Source of the DNA: Nocardiopsis metallicus
GTDB taxonomy: Bacteria > Actinomycetota > Actinomycetes > Streptosporangiales > Streptosporangiaceae
NCBI RefSeq assembly: GCF_014201115.1
Contig: NZ_JACHDO010000001.1
Span: 4,402,001 to 4,466,000 of the forward strand
Direction of reading: 5' to 3'
Length of the DNA: 64,000 nucleotides
The position numbers and the translations under genes are program-made. The notes beneath the pieces were generated by a model. The model made no database searches. It was given only the letters and a program-made list of their open reading frames with translations, and was not told the DNA's origin. This document shows, piece by piece, positions 48,252 to 56,530 of the stretch; the stretch's first letter is position 1; each line of letters begins with the position of its first letter.

Positions 48252-48836
48252 TCAGTCCAGGGTCCCGGTGGAAACCATCCTGGTTCCCTCACGGGTCACG
48301 GAGGACCATTCCGCGTTGAGGCCCCCGCCGTCCGAAACAGGCCAGAGGGTTAGTTCCGACTCGTCGACGCAACGGTCTTCCGGGTCGGAGATCTCGGTGT
48401 AGGAGTACACCAGCCGGTCGCCGTCGCGCGCCGACAGCTCCAGCGTTCCGGAGCAGGAGAAGGTACTCCAGACGGTGCTACCGCGTTCGGCGCCCTCCTC
48501 GATCCGCACCTCGGCCTCCCATTCGGCGACGGGTTCGCCATCGGTGTCGACCTGGCTCATCGACCCCGACCACGATCCGACGAACGCGTCGGGGTCGGGC
48601 GCGGTGGTGACGGCGTCGTCGCCGGAACCATCCAGGTAGGCCCAGGCCGCGAAGCCCCCGCCGCCGAGCAGCAGGAGGACGGCCGCGGCCACGGTCACCT
48701 TGGTGAACTGACGGCGGCGCTTGTCCCGGTACCTGGTCGCGCGGGGCGGTGGCCACAGGGACATCTGACGCACCGGGGTGGCGGACTTCCCCTGCCCGTC
48801 CTCTGCGCCCGCTCGGAGTTCGGCTGCTGTGTCCAT
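48252..48836 (-). CDS. Hypothetical membrane-anchored protein, lipocalin-like outside domain
   Basis: A 194-residue protein from ATG 48836 (GAGG nine bases upstream). Residues 1-48 are cytoplasmic and polar, about 50-68 a single helix (VTVAAAVLLLLGGGGFAAWAYL), and 85-194 a beta-rich outside domain beginning FVGSWSGSMSQV, with two Cys (TFSCSG and DRCVDE) that may form a disulfide. The repeated strand texture recalls small lipocalin-like domains seen after protein kinases in actinobacteria. No enzyme motif is visible. It stands alone. Confidence 0.6.
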   Translation of the reverse strand: MDTAAELRAGAEDGQGKSATPVRQMSLWPPPRATRYRDKRRRQFTKVTVAAAVLLLLGGGGFAAWAYLDGSGDDAVTTAPDPDAFVGSWSGSMSQVDTDGEPVAEWEAEVRIEEGAERGSTVWSTFSCSGTLELSARDGDRLVYSYTEISDPEDRCVDESELTLWPVSDGGGLNAEWSSVTREGTRMVSTGTLD

Positions 48837-49022
48837 CCTCGCCATCCTCACGACGGTCCACCCGCTCCGGCGGAGCGGGGGTACGCATGTACAGCGACCG
48901 AGAATAGAGCAACTGAACGCACCACATCCGACCAAGAACGACACATCGGATGTGATGCACGGCATAGGGGGTCCGGGCGCGCCGGGCACCGGCGGGGGAG
49001 TCGCCGATCGGGCGAAGCGGGA

Positions 49023-49550
49023 TCAGGCCTGGTCGTCGCGTTTACCGCCACCGACCGTGGCGTCGCCGGCCCGGGGTGAGGTTTCGGCTGAGGGATCCGC
49101 GGCGGACTCGGAAGGGAGGCCGGCGGAGGGCTCGGCTCCCTCGACGGACCCGACCTTCGAGGCGGAGGCGGGCTGGTCGGCGGGCAGCTCGCCCTCCCCC
49201 GGCAGGTACGAGCCGGGTCGGGGGCCGGTGCCCCGGGGGACGTAGGACGGGTCCAGGCGGGCCAACCGCCACTCCAGGTCCTCGATCCGCTCCTCACGCT
49301 CGCGCAGGGTTCCGGTGAGCCGGACCAGCAGCTCGTCGACCGCGCGCACGTGGTAGCCCCACATGGACAGGGGAAGCAGGAGTCCGCCCAGGTCACGGGA
49401 GCCCACCGGGCGCCCCTCGGGCAGGTTCAGCGGGGGGAAGTCGGCCTCGAACCGGGCGAGCTGGCCACCCTTGCCGAGCACGACGTAGACCACGCCCACG
49501 AGCACGGCGAGCGCGGCCGCGGCGACCAGGACCATGATGAAGATAGGCAC
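49023..49550 (-). CDS. DivIVA-like membrane-anchored protein
   Basis: A 175-residue protein starting at GTG 49550. One N-terminal helix (IFIMVLVAAAALAVLVGVVYVV) is followed by a DivIVA-type motif, RDLGGLLLPLSMWGYHVRAVDELLVRLTGTLREREERIEDLEWRLARL, a short amphipathic segment plus coiled coil. The Ser/Ala/Glu-rich tail (110-175) is probably disordered. DivIVA domains scaffold polar or septal growth machinery; this short form occurs near LOG and folP-like genes in actinobacteria. It is divergent from the small gene at 49614. Confidence 0.72.
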   Translation of the reverse strand: MPIFIMVLVAAAALAVLVGVVYVVLGKGGQLARFEADFPPLNLPEGRPVGSRDLGGLLLPLSMWGYHVRAVDELLVRLTGTLREREERIEDLEWRLARLDPSYVPRGTGPRPGSYLPGEGELPADQPASASKVGSVEGAEPSAGLPSESAADPSAETSPRAGDATVGGGKRDDQA

Positions 49551-49613
49551 GGCTCCGATCGTGCCACACCGCCGCCCTCCCCCGGGAGTGGCGGGGCGTG
49601 GGAGACTCGGCGG

Positions 49614-50021
49614 GTGTCGAATCCGCGCTTGCGAGTCCTGACCCCGGACTCCGTTCCCGAGTACGGCTCCGCGGCGGCGCCCGCGTCGCCCCCCGAGGGT
49701 TCCTGGACCGTGGACGCGGGCCACCGCCCGCCCGCGGCCCGGGTGTCGGACCTGGTCGCCGAGGGGCACACCGTTCTGGTCCGCTGCACGCGGCCGGCCG
49801 GGCAGGAGCCGCGCACGGACCTGCCCCCGGCCCCGCCCGGGATCGCGGGCGCCGTCCCGGTCGAGGCCGCCGAGGAGGTGGCTCTGGCCACCGTGTACGC
49901 CTGGGCGGGCGCGAGTGTGTTCGTCACGGCCCACCCGGAGCGGGTCCGCCGGGCGCTGGACATGGTCGCGTCGGTGCGCGGCGAGCGCCCGCCCGCGGCC
50001 GTGCGCCGGGGGCTCGCCTAA
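49614..50021 (+). CDS. Short protein resembling the C-terminus of dihydropteroate synthase
   Basis: A 135-residue protein from GTG 49614 (GGGAGA eight bases upstream). The second half, ATVYAWAGASVFVTAHPERVRRALDMVASVRGERPP, resembles the last helix-strand-helix of dihydropteroate synthase, where A-x-A-W-x-G-A and H-x-V/E-x-R are found, but the catalytic and pterin-binding parts are missing. It could be a standalone remnant or a regulatory relative. It lies between a DivIVA-like gene and a LOG-family gene, a neighbourhood in which full folP often occurs. Function unassigned. Confidence 0.55.
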   Translation: MSNPRLRVLTPDSVPEYGSAAAPASPPEGSWTVDAGHRPPAARVSDLVAEGHTVLVRCTRPAGQEPRTDLPPAPPGIAGAVPVEAAEEVALATVYAWAGASVFVTAHPERVRRALDMVASVRGERPPAAVRRGLA

Positions 50022-50040
50022 CTCGGTGTCCAACGCCGAG

Positions 50041-50817
50041 CTAGCTGGAGGGGCCGGGCTCGGAGCGCTCGAACTTGTTCTCGATGTGCAGGTGCGCCTG
50101 CTGGACGATGCGCACGGCCTCGTCCGGGTCGTCGGTGACGTGGAGCAGCTCCATGTCCGTGTCCGCGATCAGCCCGTGCTTGAGCAGGCTCGACTCCACC
50201 CACTGGCGCAGACCGCCCCAGAACTCGGTGCCGATCAGCACCACCGGGAAGCGGGTGATCTTCTTGGTCTGGACCAGGGTGATCGCCTCGAACAGCTCGT
50301 CGAGCGTGCCGAACCCGCCGGGCAGCACCACGAAGGCCTGCGAGTACTTCACGAACATCGTCTTGCGGACGAAGAAGTACCGGAAGGTCATCCCCATGTC
50401 GATGTAGGGGTTGAGCGACTGCTCGAACGGCAGCTCGATGCCGAGCCCGACGGACAGCCCGCCCGCCTGCTGGGCACCCTTGTTCGCCGCCTCCATCATC
50501 CCGGGCCCGCCGCCGGTGATGGTGGCGTACCCGGCGGCGGCGAGCTTGGCGCCGACCTCGACGCCCAGTTCGTAGTACTCGGTCCCGGGCCTGATCCGCG
50601 CCGACCCGAAGACGCTCACCGCGGAGGGGAGCTCGGACAGCAGCCCGAAGCCCTCCACGAACTCCGACTGGATGCGCAGCACCCGCCAGGGGTCGGTGTG
50701 CACCCAGTCGGAGGGCCCCCGCCGGTCGAGGAGCCGCTGGTCGGTCGTGGTGTCGGGGATCGCGCGGCCACGGTAGGTGAGCGGGCCGGCGCGACGCACG
50801 TCTTCTTCTTCCGTCAT
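50041..50817 (-). CDS. LOG-family (TIGR00730) nucleotide phosphoribohydrolase
   Basis: A 258-residue Rossmann-fold protein. The motifs GGGPGMMEAANKGA and PGGFGTLDELFE define the lysine-decarboxylase-like LOG family, whose members hydrolyse the N-glycosidic bond of AMP or cytokinin-5'-monophosphates. VSVFGSARI opens the fold, and the N-terminal TYRGRAIPDTTTDQRLLD segment marks the longer actinobacterial type. ATG 50817 is used; a GTG 11 codons earlier is possible. Convergent with the folP-like fragment. Confidence 0.88.
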   Translation of the reverse strand: MTEEEDVRRAGPLTYRGRAIPDTTTDQRLLDRRGPSDWVHTDPWRVLRIQSEFVEGFGLLSELPSAVSVFGSARIRPGTEYYELGVEVGAKLAAAGYATITGGGPGMMEAANKGAQQAGGLSVGLGIELPFEQSLNPYIDMGMTFRYFFVRKTMFVKYSQAFVVLPGGFGTLDELFEAITLVQTKKITRFPVVLIGTEFWGGLRQWVESSLLKHGLIADTDMELLHVTDDPDEAVRIVQQAHLHIENKFERSEPGPSS

Positions 50818-50928
50818 GCCCGTAAAGCTATCCACCCGCGGCGATCTCACACCCCAACGACGCGTGACGCGCTGGTGACCGGTAGCGGTCAGGCCAGGTC
50901 AGCGCAGCTCAGAGCAGGTCAGAGCTGA

Positions 50929-51993
50929 TCAGCGCAGGCCGGTGAGCCAGGCGGCCATGCGCTCCTCGGCCTCGCGGATCTGCGGGATCCTCGCGTACTC
51001 GTCCCGCGTGTGGGCGAGCATCGGGTCGCCGGGGCCGTAGTTGACCGCGGGCACGCCCAGTTCGGAGAAGCGCGAGACGTCGGTCCAGCCCAGCTTGGCG
51101 CGGGCCCGGCCCTCGCCGACGGCGGTGACGAACGCCGCCGCGGACGGGTCGTCCAGACCGGGGCGGGCCGGGGCGGAGGAGTCGGTGACCTCGACCTCGA
51201 AGCCCTCGAACACCTCGCGCAGGTGGGCCTCGGCGTCAGCCGGGGTCAGGTCCGGGGCGTAGCGGTAGTTCACCCGCACCACGCACTCGTCCGGGATGAC
51301 GTTCCCGGCCACGCCGCCCTCGACGAACACCGCGTTCAGGCCCTCGTGGAAGGTCAGGCCCTCCACCTCGGGCCGACGGGGCGTGTAGGCGCGCAGGACG
51401 TCCAGGATCGCGCCCGCCTTGTGGATGGCGTTCTCGCCCTTCCACGAGCGCGCGCTGTGGGCGCGCTTGCCGTACGCCTTCACGTCCACGCGCATCGTGC
51501 CCTGGCAGCCGCCCTCGATCACCCCGTCCGTGGGCTCCATCAGGATCGCGAAGTCCCCGGCCAGCCACTCCGGGTGGTTGCGGCTCAGGCGCAGGAGGCC
51601 GTTGCGGACGGCGTCGACCTCCTCGTTGTCGTAGAAGACGTAGGTGACGTCGTGGACCGGCTCGGTGACCAGCGCGGCCAGCTTGAGCTGGACGGCCACG
51701 CCCGCCTTCATGTCGGAGGTGCCGCAGCCGTAGAGACGGTCGCCGTCCACGTGCGAGGGGACGTTCTCGACGATCGGCACGGTGTCGAGGTGCCCGGCGA
51801 TCACCACGCGGCGGTCACGGCCCAGTTCCGTGCGGGCCACGACGGCGTCGCCGTCGCGCGTGAGGGTCAGGTGTGGCAGTGCCGACAGGGCACTCTCGAC
51901 CGCGTCGGCGAGGGCCTTCTCGTCACCGCTCTCGGAACGGGTGTCCACGAGGGCGGCGGTCAGATCCGCCACGTCCGAGGTCAGGTCCAGCAT
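50929..51993 (-). CDS. dapE: Succinyl-diaminopimelate desuccinylase
   Basis: A 354-residue M20 zinc hydrolase in the succinylase branch of lysine and meso-DAP synthesis. Metal ligands and catalysis: AGHLDTVPIV (His and Asp), GCGTSDMKAG (bridging Asp), FYDNEEVDAVRNG (catalytic Glu and ligand Glu), and a C-terminal His in MLAHTRDE. The dimerisation lid domain (about 175-290) is present. ATG 51993 matches family starts, GGGGCG upstream. It lies downstream of dapD, with a hairpin between, so may be partly separately controlled. Confidence 0.9.
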   Translation of the reverse strand: MLDLTSDVADLTAALVDTRSESGDEKALADAVESALSALPHLTLTRDGDAVVARTELGRDRRVVIAGHLDTVPIVENVPSHVDGDRLYGCGTSDMKAGVAVQLKLAALVTEPVHDVTYVFYDNEEVDAVRNGLLRLSRNHPEWLAGDFAILMEPTDGVIEGGCQGTMRVDVKAYGKRAHSARSWKGENAIHKAGAILDVLRAYTPRRPEVEGLTFHEGLNAVFVEGGVAGNVIPDECVVRVNYRYAPDLTPADAEAHLREVFEGFEVEVTDSSAPARPGLDDPSAAAFVTAVGEGRARAKLGWTDVSRFSELGVPAVNYGPGDPMLAHTRDEYARIPQIREAEERMAAWLTGLR

Positions 51994-52074
51994 GGTGTCG
52001 CCCCGTTTCGGTGAGGTGTGTGGGTGGCTGTGCGTGCGCGCACGCAACACCTCGCCACCCTAGAACAGGCGAAG

Positions 52075-52105
52075 GGGGCGCCCTCCCCCGCTGGGAGGAC
52101 GCCCC
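52075..52105 (-). terminator. Hairpin between dapD and dapE
   Basis: Stem GGGGCG-C-CCTCCC pairs GGGAGG-A-CGCCCC with one mismatch, 21 bases after the dapD stop. Confidence 0.6.
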
Positions 52106-52125
52106 GCTCGTTGTCCTGTGATCCC

Positions 52126-52962
52126 CTAGGCGTTGACGCCGTGCTCGCGCAGGAGGTCGTTCAGGGCGAGCTTGTCGTGCTCCTGCCCCTCCTCCAGACG
52201 CTTGAGCACCAGCAGCACCGGCATACCGAAGTCGCCACCGGGGAAGCTCTTGGTCCGGTTGGCGGTGACGCACACCGACCATGCCGGGGCCTCGCCGCGG
52301 GGCAGTTCCTCACCGGTCTCGGCGTCGAAGACGCGCGTGGAAGAGGTGAGGATGGTGCCCGCACCGAGCTTGGCGCCCTTGCGGACGCGGGCGCCCTCGA
52401 CGACCATACTGCGCGAGCCGAGGAAGGCCTCGTCCTCGATGATCACCGGGGAGGCCTGCGGGGGCTCCAGGACGCCGCCGACGCCCACGCCACCGGACAG
52501 GTGGACGTTCTCGCCGACCTGCGCACAGGAACCGACGGTGGCCCAGGTGTCGACCATGGTGCCGGAACCGACGTAGGCGCCGATGTTGGTGAAGGACGGC
52601 ATGAGCACGACGCCCGGGGCCAGGAAGGAACCCCAGCGGGCGATGGCGCCCGCGACGACGCGGACACCGTCGAAGCGGGTCTTCAGCGGCATGCGGTCGT
52701 GGTGGTAGAAGTCGCCGACCTGCGACTCCTTCATGTCCAGGACCTTGAAGCCGAGGAGGATGGAGCGCTTGGCGCGCTCGTCGACCACCACGTCGTCCGT
52801 GGCGGGGTCGACGAAGGCCACGCGGGCCTTGCCCTCGTCGATCTGGTCGATGGCGCCGGTGATGATCTCACGCGCCTCGGTGTGGCCGGGGGTCAGTTCG
52901 GAGCGCTGCTCCCAGAGTTCGTCGATCTGGTCGGGCAGCGGACTGGTGTACGAGCTGGTCAT
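52126..52962 (-). CDS. dapD: Tetrahydrodipicolinate N-succinyltransferase
   Basis: A 278-residue left-handed beta-helix transferase. Hexapeptide repeats run from about 100 to 210 (RWGSFLAPGVVLMPSFTNIGAYVGSGTMVDTWATVGSCAQVG and onwards), with the EDEAFLGSRSMVVEGARV loop and C-terminal VCVTANRTKSFPGG. Length fits the E. coli-type enzyme rather than the longer mycobacterial form. On the minus strand TAACGT ends eight bases before the ATG and no ribosome site is present, so the message may be leaderless. Together with dapC and dapE here it supplies meso-DAP for peptidoglycan and lysine. Confidence 0.93.
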   Translation of the reverse strand: MTSSYTSPLPDQIDELWEQRSELTPGHTEAREIITGAIDQIDEGKARVAFVDPATDDVVVDERAKRSILLGFKVLDMKESQVGDFYHHDRMPLKTRFDGVRVVAGAIARWGSFLAPGVVLMPSFTNIGAYVGSGTMVDTWATVGSCAQVGENVHLSGGVGVGGVLEPPQASPVIIEDEAFLGSRSMVVEGARVRKGAKLGAGTILTSSTRVFDAETGEELPRGEAPAWSVCVTANRTKSFPGGDFGMPVLLVLKRLEEGQEHDKLALNDLLREHGVNA

Positions 52963-53033
52963 GTGAACCCACGTTAGCCGCTCCGCGAGGGTGGATGGTC
53001 GACGCCCCGCCCTCACGGTTCCCATGAGGGTTC

Positions 53034-53050
53034 GTAGTGCCGACTACAAT
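53034..53050. promoter_or_regulatory. Dyad and -10-like box in dapD divergent region
   Basis: GTAGT-GCCG-ACTAC (53034-53047) overlaps TACAAT (53045-53050), which could be the -10 of the plus-strand gene at 53173. Confidence 0.3.
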
Positions 53051-53172
53051 TTCGCCGAGGCTCGTCCGGGACCGCCTCCGACAGGAGCCCGGCACGCCAC
53101 TCGCACCGACCCGGTCCTCCCCTCGGGCCCGGACACGGTGCGGTCCACCTGTCATCGACCCTTGGTGCGCCC

Positions 53173-54060
53173 GTGCCCAGTAGACGCCGGAAGTTCTCCG
53201 CGTTCGCCAAGATCCTCCTCATCCTCACCTTCGTCTGCGGCCTGTTCGTCGCCGGGGGCTACTACGTGCTGACCACGTTCGAGCCCCTGGACACCCGTGA
53301 ACGCCCCGACCCCGGCTGCCGTCTGGGGCTGACCGACGGGCGCTACGAGATGGAGATCGCCCAGGCCGTGAACGCGGGCACCGTGGGCGGGGTGGCCTTC
53401 AGCCGCGACCTGCCCGAGCACGCGGTGACCGTGGCGTACGCCACGGTGTGGCAGGAGTCCACCTTCTACAACGTGGACTACGGCGACCGGGACTCCCTGG
53501 GCCTGTTCCAGCAGCGCCCCTCACAGGAATGGGGCGAACCGGACGAGATCCTGGACCCGGTCTTCGCCAGCAGGGCGTTCTACGACAGGCTCGTCGAGGT
53601 CGACAACTGGGAGGAGCGGCCGGTCTACGAGGCCGCCCAGGCGGTCCAGCGCAGTGCCGAGGGGTTCGCCTACGACCAGCACGAGGGCCTGTCCGCCCGG
53701 ATGGCCGAAGTCTTCACCGGACGTAGCGGGCCCGCGGTGACCTGCTGGTTCGAGGAGGAGGTCCTGGACTCGATGCGGGCCGGGGACGCCGACGTCGCGG
53801 GCGCCCAGGAGGAGATGGCACGGGTGTTCGGCACCGACCCGGCAGAGCTTCCGGTGGACCCGGACCAGGCCGACCGGACCGGCGACCTGGGGTGGGCGAT
53901 GGCTCTGTGGGCCGTGGTGCACGCCGAGGAGTACGGGATCACGTCGGTGACCTACGAGGACCAGCGCTGGGAGGCCTCCGAGGGCATGGACCGGGACGAG
54001 GCCTGGGCCGAACTGGAGGACGAGGGCGACCACACCGGCGGCCGCGTGGTGCTGAGGTAG
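53173..54060 (+). CDS. Secreted or membrane-anchored lysozyme-like actinobacterial protein
   Basis: A 295-residue protein with an N-terminal helix/signal anchor (about 11-33). The segment VTVAYATVWQESTFYNVDYGDRDSLGLFQQRPSQEWG (about 86-122) resembles the active-site Glu and G-L-F-Q-x-R-P loop of goose-type lysozyme or resuscitation-like folds that are frequent in actinobacteria; the Glu in WQES is a candidate catalytic residue. Two Cys (GCRLGL, TCWFEE) may pair. A wall-hydrolytic role is inferred and not certain. GTG start. Divergent from dapD and convergent with dapC over a terminator. Confidence 0.6.
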   Translation: MPSRRRKFSAFAKILLILTFVCGLFVAGGYYVLTTFEPLDTRERPDPGCRLGLTDGRYEMEIAQAVNAGTVGGVAFSRDLPEHAVTVAYATVWQESTFYNVDYGDRDSLGLFQQRPSQEWGEPDEILDPVFASRAFYDRLVEVDNWEERPVYEAAQAVQRSAEGFAYDQHEGLSARMAEVFTGRSGPAVTCWFEEEVLDSMRAGDADVAGAQEEMARVFGTDPAELPVDPDQADRTGDLGWAMALWAVVHAEEYGITSVTYEDQRWEASEGMDRDEAWAELEDEGDHTGGRVVLR

Positions 54061-54096
54061 AGCCGGAACCGGGCCCTGCGCGGCCCCGGAACGGGT

Positions 54097-54130
54097 GCGG
54101 CCGGGTCCGGTCCTGCTCGGACCCGGCCGC
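54097..54130. terminator. Terminator, 53173 gene / dapC
   Basis: A 13-bp stem GCGGCCGGGTCCG/CGGACCCGGCCGC, eight-base loop, between convergent genes. Confidence 0.75.
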
Positions 54131-54143
54131 CCATGCCCCTGGG

Positions 54144-55253
54144 TTACTCGGACAGGCGCTTGACGGCGGTCTCCACGCGCTCGTCGGTGGCGGTGAAGGC
54201 CACGCGCACGTGGCGGTCGCCCGCCGTTCCGTAGAACGTGCCCGGGGCGACCAACATGCCACGCTCGGCCAGAGCGCCCACGGCGCCCCAGGAGTCGTGG
54301 TCGGGGTGGCTGGCCCACAGGTACAGGCCCGCCTCAGAGTGCTCGATGTTCCAACCCGCCTGTTCGAAGGCGGCGCGCAGTTTGGCGCGGCGGGCCCGGT
54401 AGCGCTCCTTCTGCTCGGCGGCGTGCGCGTCGTCGTCCAGGGCGGCCTTCATGGCTGCCTGCACCGGGGCGGGCACGATCATGCCCGCGTGCTTGCGCAC
54501 CGCGAGGAGTTCGCAGACCAGGTCGGGGTCGCCCGCGACGAAGGCGGCGCGGTACCCGGCGAGATTCGAGCGCTTGGACAGCGAGTGCACGGCCAGCAGG
54601 TTCTCGTGGGAGTCACCGCACACGTCCGGGTGCAGGATCGACACGGGCTCCGCGCCGTCCCAGCCGAGGTCGAGGTAGCACTCGTCGGAGGCGACGATCG
54701 CGCCCCGCTCGCGCGCCCAGGCCACGACCTTGCGCAGGTGGTCCACGCCCAGCACACGGCCGGTCGGATTGCCGGGCGAGTTCACCCACACCAGCTTGAC
54801 GTCGGCCGGACCGAGCGAGGCGAGGCCGTCGGAGGGCACCGGGGCGGCCCCGGCGATACGCGCGCCGACGTCGTAGGTCGGGTAGGCCAGTTCGGGGTGG
54901 ACCACGGTGTCGCCCGCGCCCAGGCCGAGCAGGGTCGGCAGCCAGGCCACCAGCTCCTTGGAGCCGACGGTGGGCAGTACCGCGCCGTCGGTGAGGCGCA
55001 CGCCGTGGCGGCGCTCCAGCCAGCCCTGGATGGACGCGCGCAGCTCGGGCGTGCCCCAGGTGAGCGGGTAGCCGGGCGAGTTCGCGGCGTCCGCGAGGGC
55101 CTTGCGGAGATTGTCGGATACCGGGTCGACGGGGGTGCCCACGGACAGGTCGACGATGCCGTCGGGGTGGGCCGAGGCCGTCTTCTTGTACGGCGTCAGA
55201 CGGTCCCACGGGAAGGTCGGGAGCCGATCGGTCACCGGTCGACGTTCACCCAT
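54144..55253 (-). CDS. dapC: Succinyldiaminopimelate aminotransferase
   Basis: A 369-residue class I PLP aminotransferase using ATG 55253 (GGAG eight bases upstream). DLSVGTPVDPVSDN, PTVGSKELVAWLP (PLP phosphate loop), VWVNSPGNPTGRVLG (Asn, Pro), ASDECYLDLGWDG (Asp/Tyr) and the lysine segment VHSLSKRSNLAGYRAAFV holding the Schiff-base Lys are all visible. The fdxA-dapC order is conserved in actinobacteria, supporting DapC rather than another aminotransferase. It feeds the succinylase DAP branch with DapD and DapE. Confidence 0.9.
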   Translation of the reverse strand: MGERRPVTDRLPTFPWDRLTPYKKTASAHPDGIVDLSVGTPVDPVSDNLRKALADAANSPGYPLTWGTPELRASIQGWLERRHGVRLTDGAVLPTVGSKELVAWLPTLLGLGAGDTVVHPELAYPTYDVGARIAGAAPVPSDGLASLGPADVKLVWVNSPGNPTGRVLGVDHLRKVVAWARERGAIVASDECYLDLGWDGAEPVSILHPDVCGDSHENLLAVHSLSKRSNLAGYRAAFVAGDPDLVCELLAVRKHAGMIVPAPVQAAMKAALDDDAHAAEQKERYRARRAKLRAAFEQAGWNIEHSEAGLYLWASHPDHDSWGAVGALAERGMLVAPGTFYGTAGDRHVRVAFTATDERVETAVKRLSE

Positions 55254-55351
55254 CGGTGCGCACTCCATTCTGAATCACTGCTTGGCCGTCCTGATTACTG
55301 CCTGCTCGGGCAGGGCGCTGCCGGGAACGTGCGAGGGCCCCACACAACAGA

Positions 55352-55385
55352 GTCGCGCCGACCCCCGGCCGGGGGTCGGCGCGAC
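55352..55385. terminator. Perfect 34-bp palindrome after fdxA
   Basis: Two perfectly complementary 17-base arms (GTCGCGCCGACCCCCGG and its complement) meet with no spacer, 68 bases after the fdxA stop. As RNA it forms a very stable hairpin and probably ends the fdxA transcript. Confidence 0.7.
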
Positions 55386-55453
55386 ACGTCACGCTTGTTC
55401 GGCCTCACACCCACGCAACCTCTGCGCCAAGGGGATGCGGTGGCGGACCGCCG

Positions 55454-55774
55454 CTACTCGGCCTGCGGGGGCAGCTTGGCGACGATCGGGTGGTCGCGGT
55501 CGATCTTGCCGACCTTGGAAGCGCCACCGGGAGAGCCGAGGTCGTCGAAGAAGTCGACGTTCGCCTTGTAGAACTCGGACCACTGCTCGGGCAGGTCGTC
55601 CTCGTAGTAGATGGCCTCCACCGGGCAGACCGGCTCGCACGCGCCGCAGTCCACGCACTCGTCCGGGTGGATGTAGAGCATGCGGTCGCCCTCGTAGATG
55701 CAGTCCACGGGGCACTCGTCAATGCACGCCTTGTCCAGCACATCAACACAGGGCTGCGCGATGACGTAGGTCAC
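55454..55774 (-). CDS. fdxA: Seven-iron ferredoxin FdxA
   Basis: A 106-residue ferredoxin with 3Fe-4S and 4Fe-4S clusters. Cys ligands are at 9, 17 and 21 in the first half (C-x7-C-x3-C-x3-C) and 40, 43, 46, 50 in the second (C-x2-C-x2-C-x3-C-P). The helical C-terminal tail WSEFYKANVDFFDDLGSPGGASKVGK is typical of FdxA. It donates electrons in the cytoplasm, in actinobacteria often to P450s and redox enzymes. AAGGAG lies six bases before the GTG. Confidence 0.94.
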   Translation of the reverse strand: MTYVIAQPCVDVLDKACIDECPVDCIYEGDRMLYIHPDECVDCGACEPVCPVEAIYYEDDLPEQWSEFYKANVDFFDDLGSPGGASKVGKIDRDHPIVAKLPPQAE

Positions 55775-55888
55775 GTCGTACTCCTTGTCTCACCCCCGCT
55801 TACCCGCAGGGGAGGCGGGGACCTTCAGAGATCTCCGGAACCCGTTCCGACGTGCGGGCGTCGGCTCCGGTCCGGGCTCTGCAAGCAA

Positions 55889-55915
55889 TTGGCACAGATG
55901 TCGTACTCCTAGTAT
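55889..55915 (+). promoter_or_regulatory. Candidate promoter of the small gene at 55958
   Basis: TTGGCA (55889-55894) and TAGTAT (55910-55915), spacer 15, 42 bases before the ATG. The overlapping minus strand holds fdxA promoter signals not resolved here. Confidence 0.35.
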
Positions 55916-55957
55916 GGCGTTGGAGAACACCCATCGCACACTCGGGGGCCGGATTTC

Positions 55958-56215
55958 ATGCAGTTGCGGGGACGACTGGTCCACAGGATCGCGCCGGATG
56001 ACCTGGGCGAGCGGGTATCCGTGCGAATCACCCACCCCGGGGGCGGGTTCACCGATATCGTCGGAGTCGTGGAGTCCTGGGCCGAAGGCGTGCTCACACT
56101 GCGCAGGAGGGACGACTCGACGGTGGAGGTCCGTGAGGCCGACATCGTCGCGAGCAGGGTCGTTCCCCCGGTTCCCCCGCGGCGGCGCGGCGGGCGCCCC
56201 CCACAGGCGCCCTGA
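55958..56215 (+). CDS. Small conserved protein, beta-barrel domain
   Basis: An 85-residue protein: RGRLVHRIAPDDLGERVSVRITHP, then VGVVESWAEGVLTLRRRDDSTVEVREADIVASRVVPP, which reads as a small SH3-like beta-barrel. In some actinobacteria I recall a similar segment leading a longer GNAT acetyltransferase next to fdxA; here it stands alone and ends in Pro/Arg-rich residues. No catalytic residues are visible. It is divergent from fdxA. Confidence 0.55.
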   Translation: MQLRGRLVHRIAPDDLGERVSVRITHPGGGFTDIVGVVESWAEGVLTLRRRDDSTVEVREADIVASRVVPPVPPRRRGGRPPQAP

Positions 56216-56530
56216 GGAGGCACGAGGGAAGCACAAGAAGGAAGCACGGGGCACACGGGCAGGGTGTGCGCACATGCGTCCGCCCTCCGAACAGCCAAGA
56301 CGGGCCGACAGCGGCCCACCTGACGAACACGACCCGCCCAGCGGGTCGCGAAGGGGTGCCCATGAGCACCCGCAAGCTGGCATTCTTCGGCCTTTCCGGG
56401 GTAGGAGAGGCTCAGCCCCGGCGCGGTGGTCCCCCAACCGTGACCTCGGGCGGACAACGAAGCACCGGGCCCGGCCGTCCCACCCCTCGGACGGACCGGG
56501 CACGAGGTACGCGGGGAGGTGACGCCCATC
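56216..56530 (+). promoter_or_regulatory. Long structured leader before 56531 gene
   Basis: In these 315 bases no gene is certain. Stable hairpins occur at 56331-56347 (GACCCGC/GCGGGTC) and 56469-56501 (GCCCGGCCGTCC with GGACGG-A-CCGGGC), the latter ending about 12 bases before the ribosome site. A short frame from ATG 56362 has a good AAGGGG site. Possible RNA-based control. Confidence 0.4.

Noticed and set aside
48041..48319. 92-codon frame with a good GGAGG site
   Set aside because: Codons are atypical for this genome (including TTA, TAT, AGG), it overlaps the end of the convergent gene and shows no domain.
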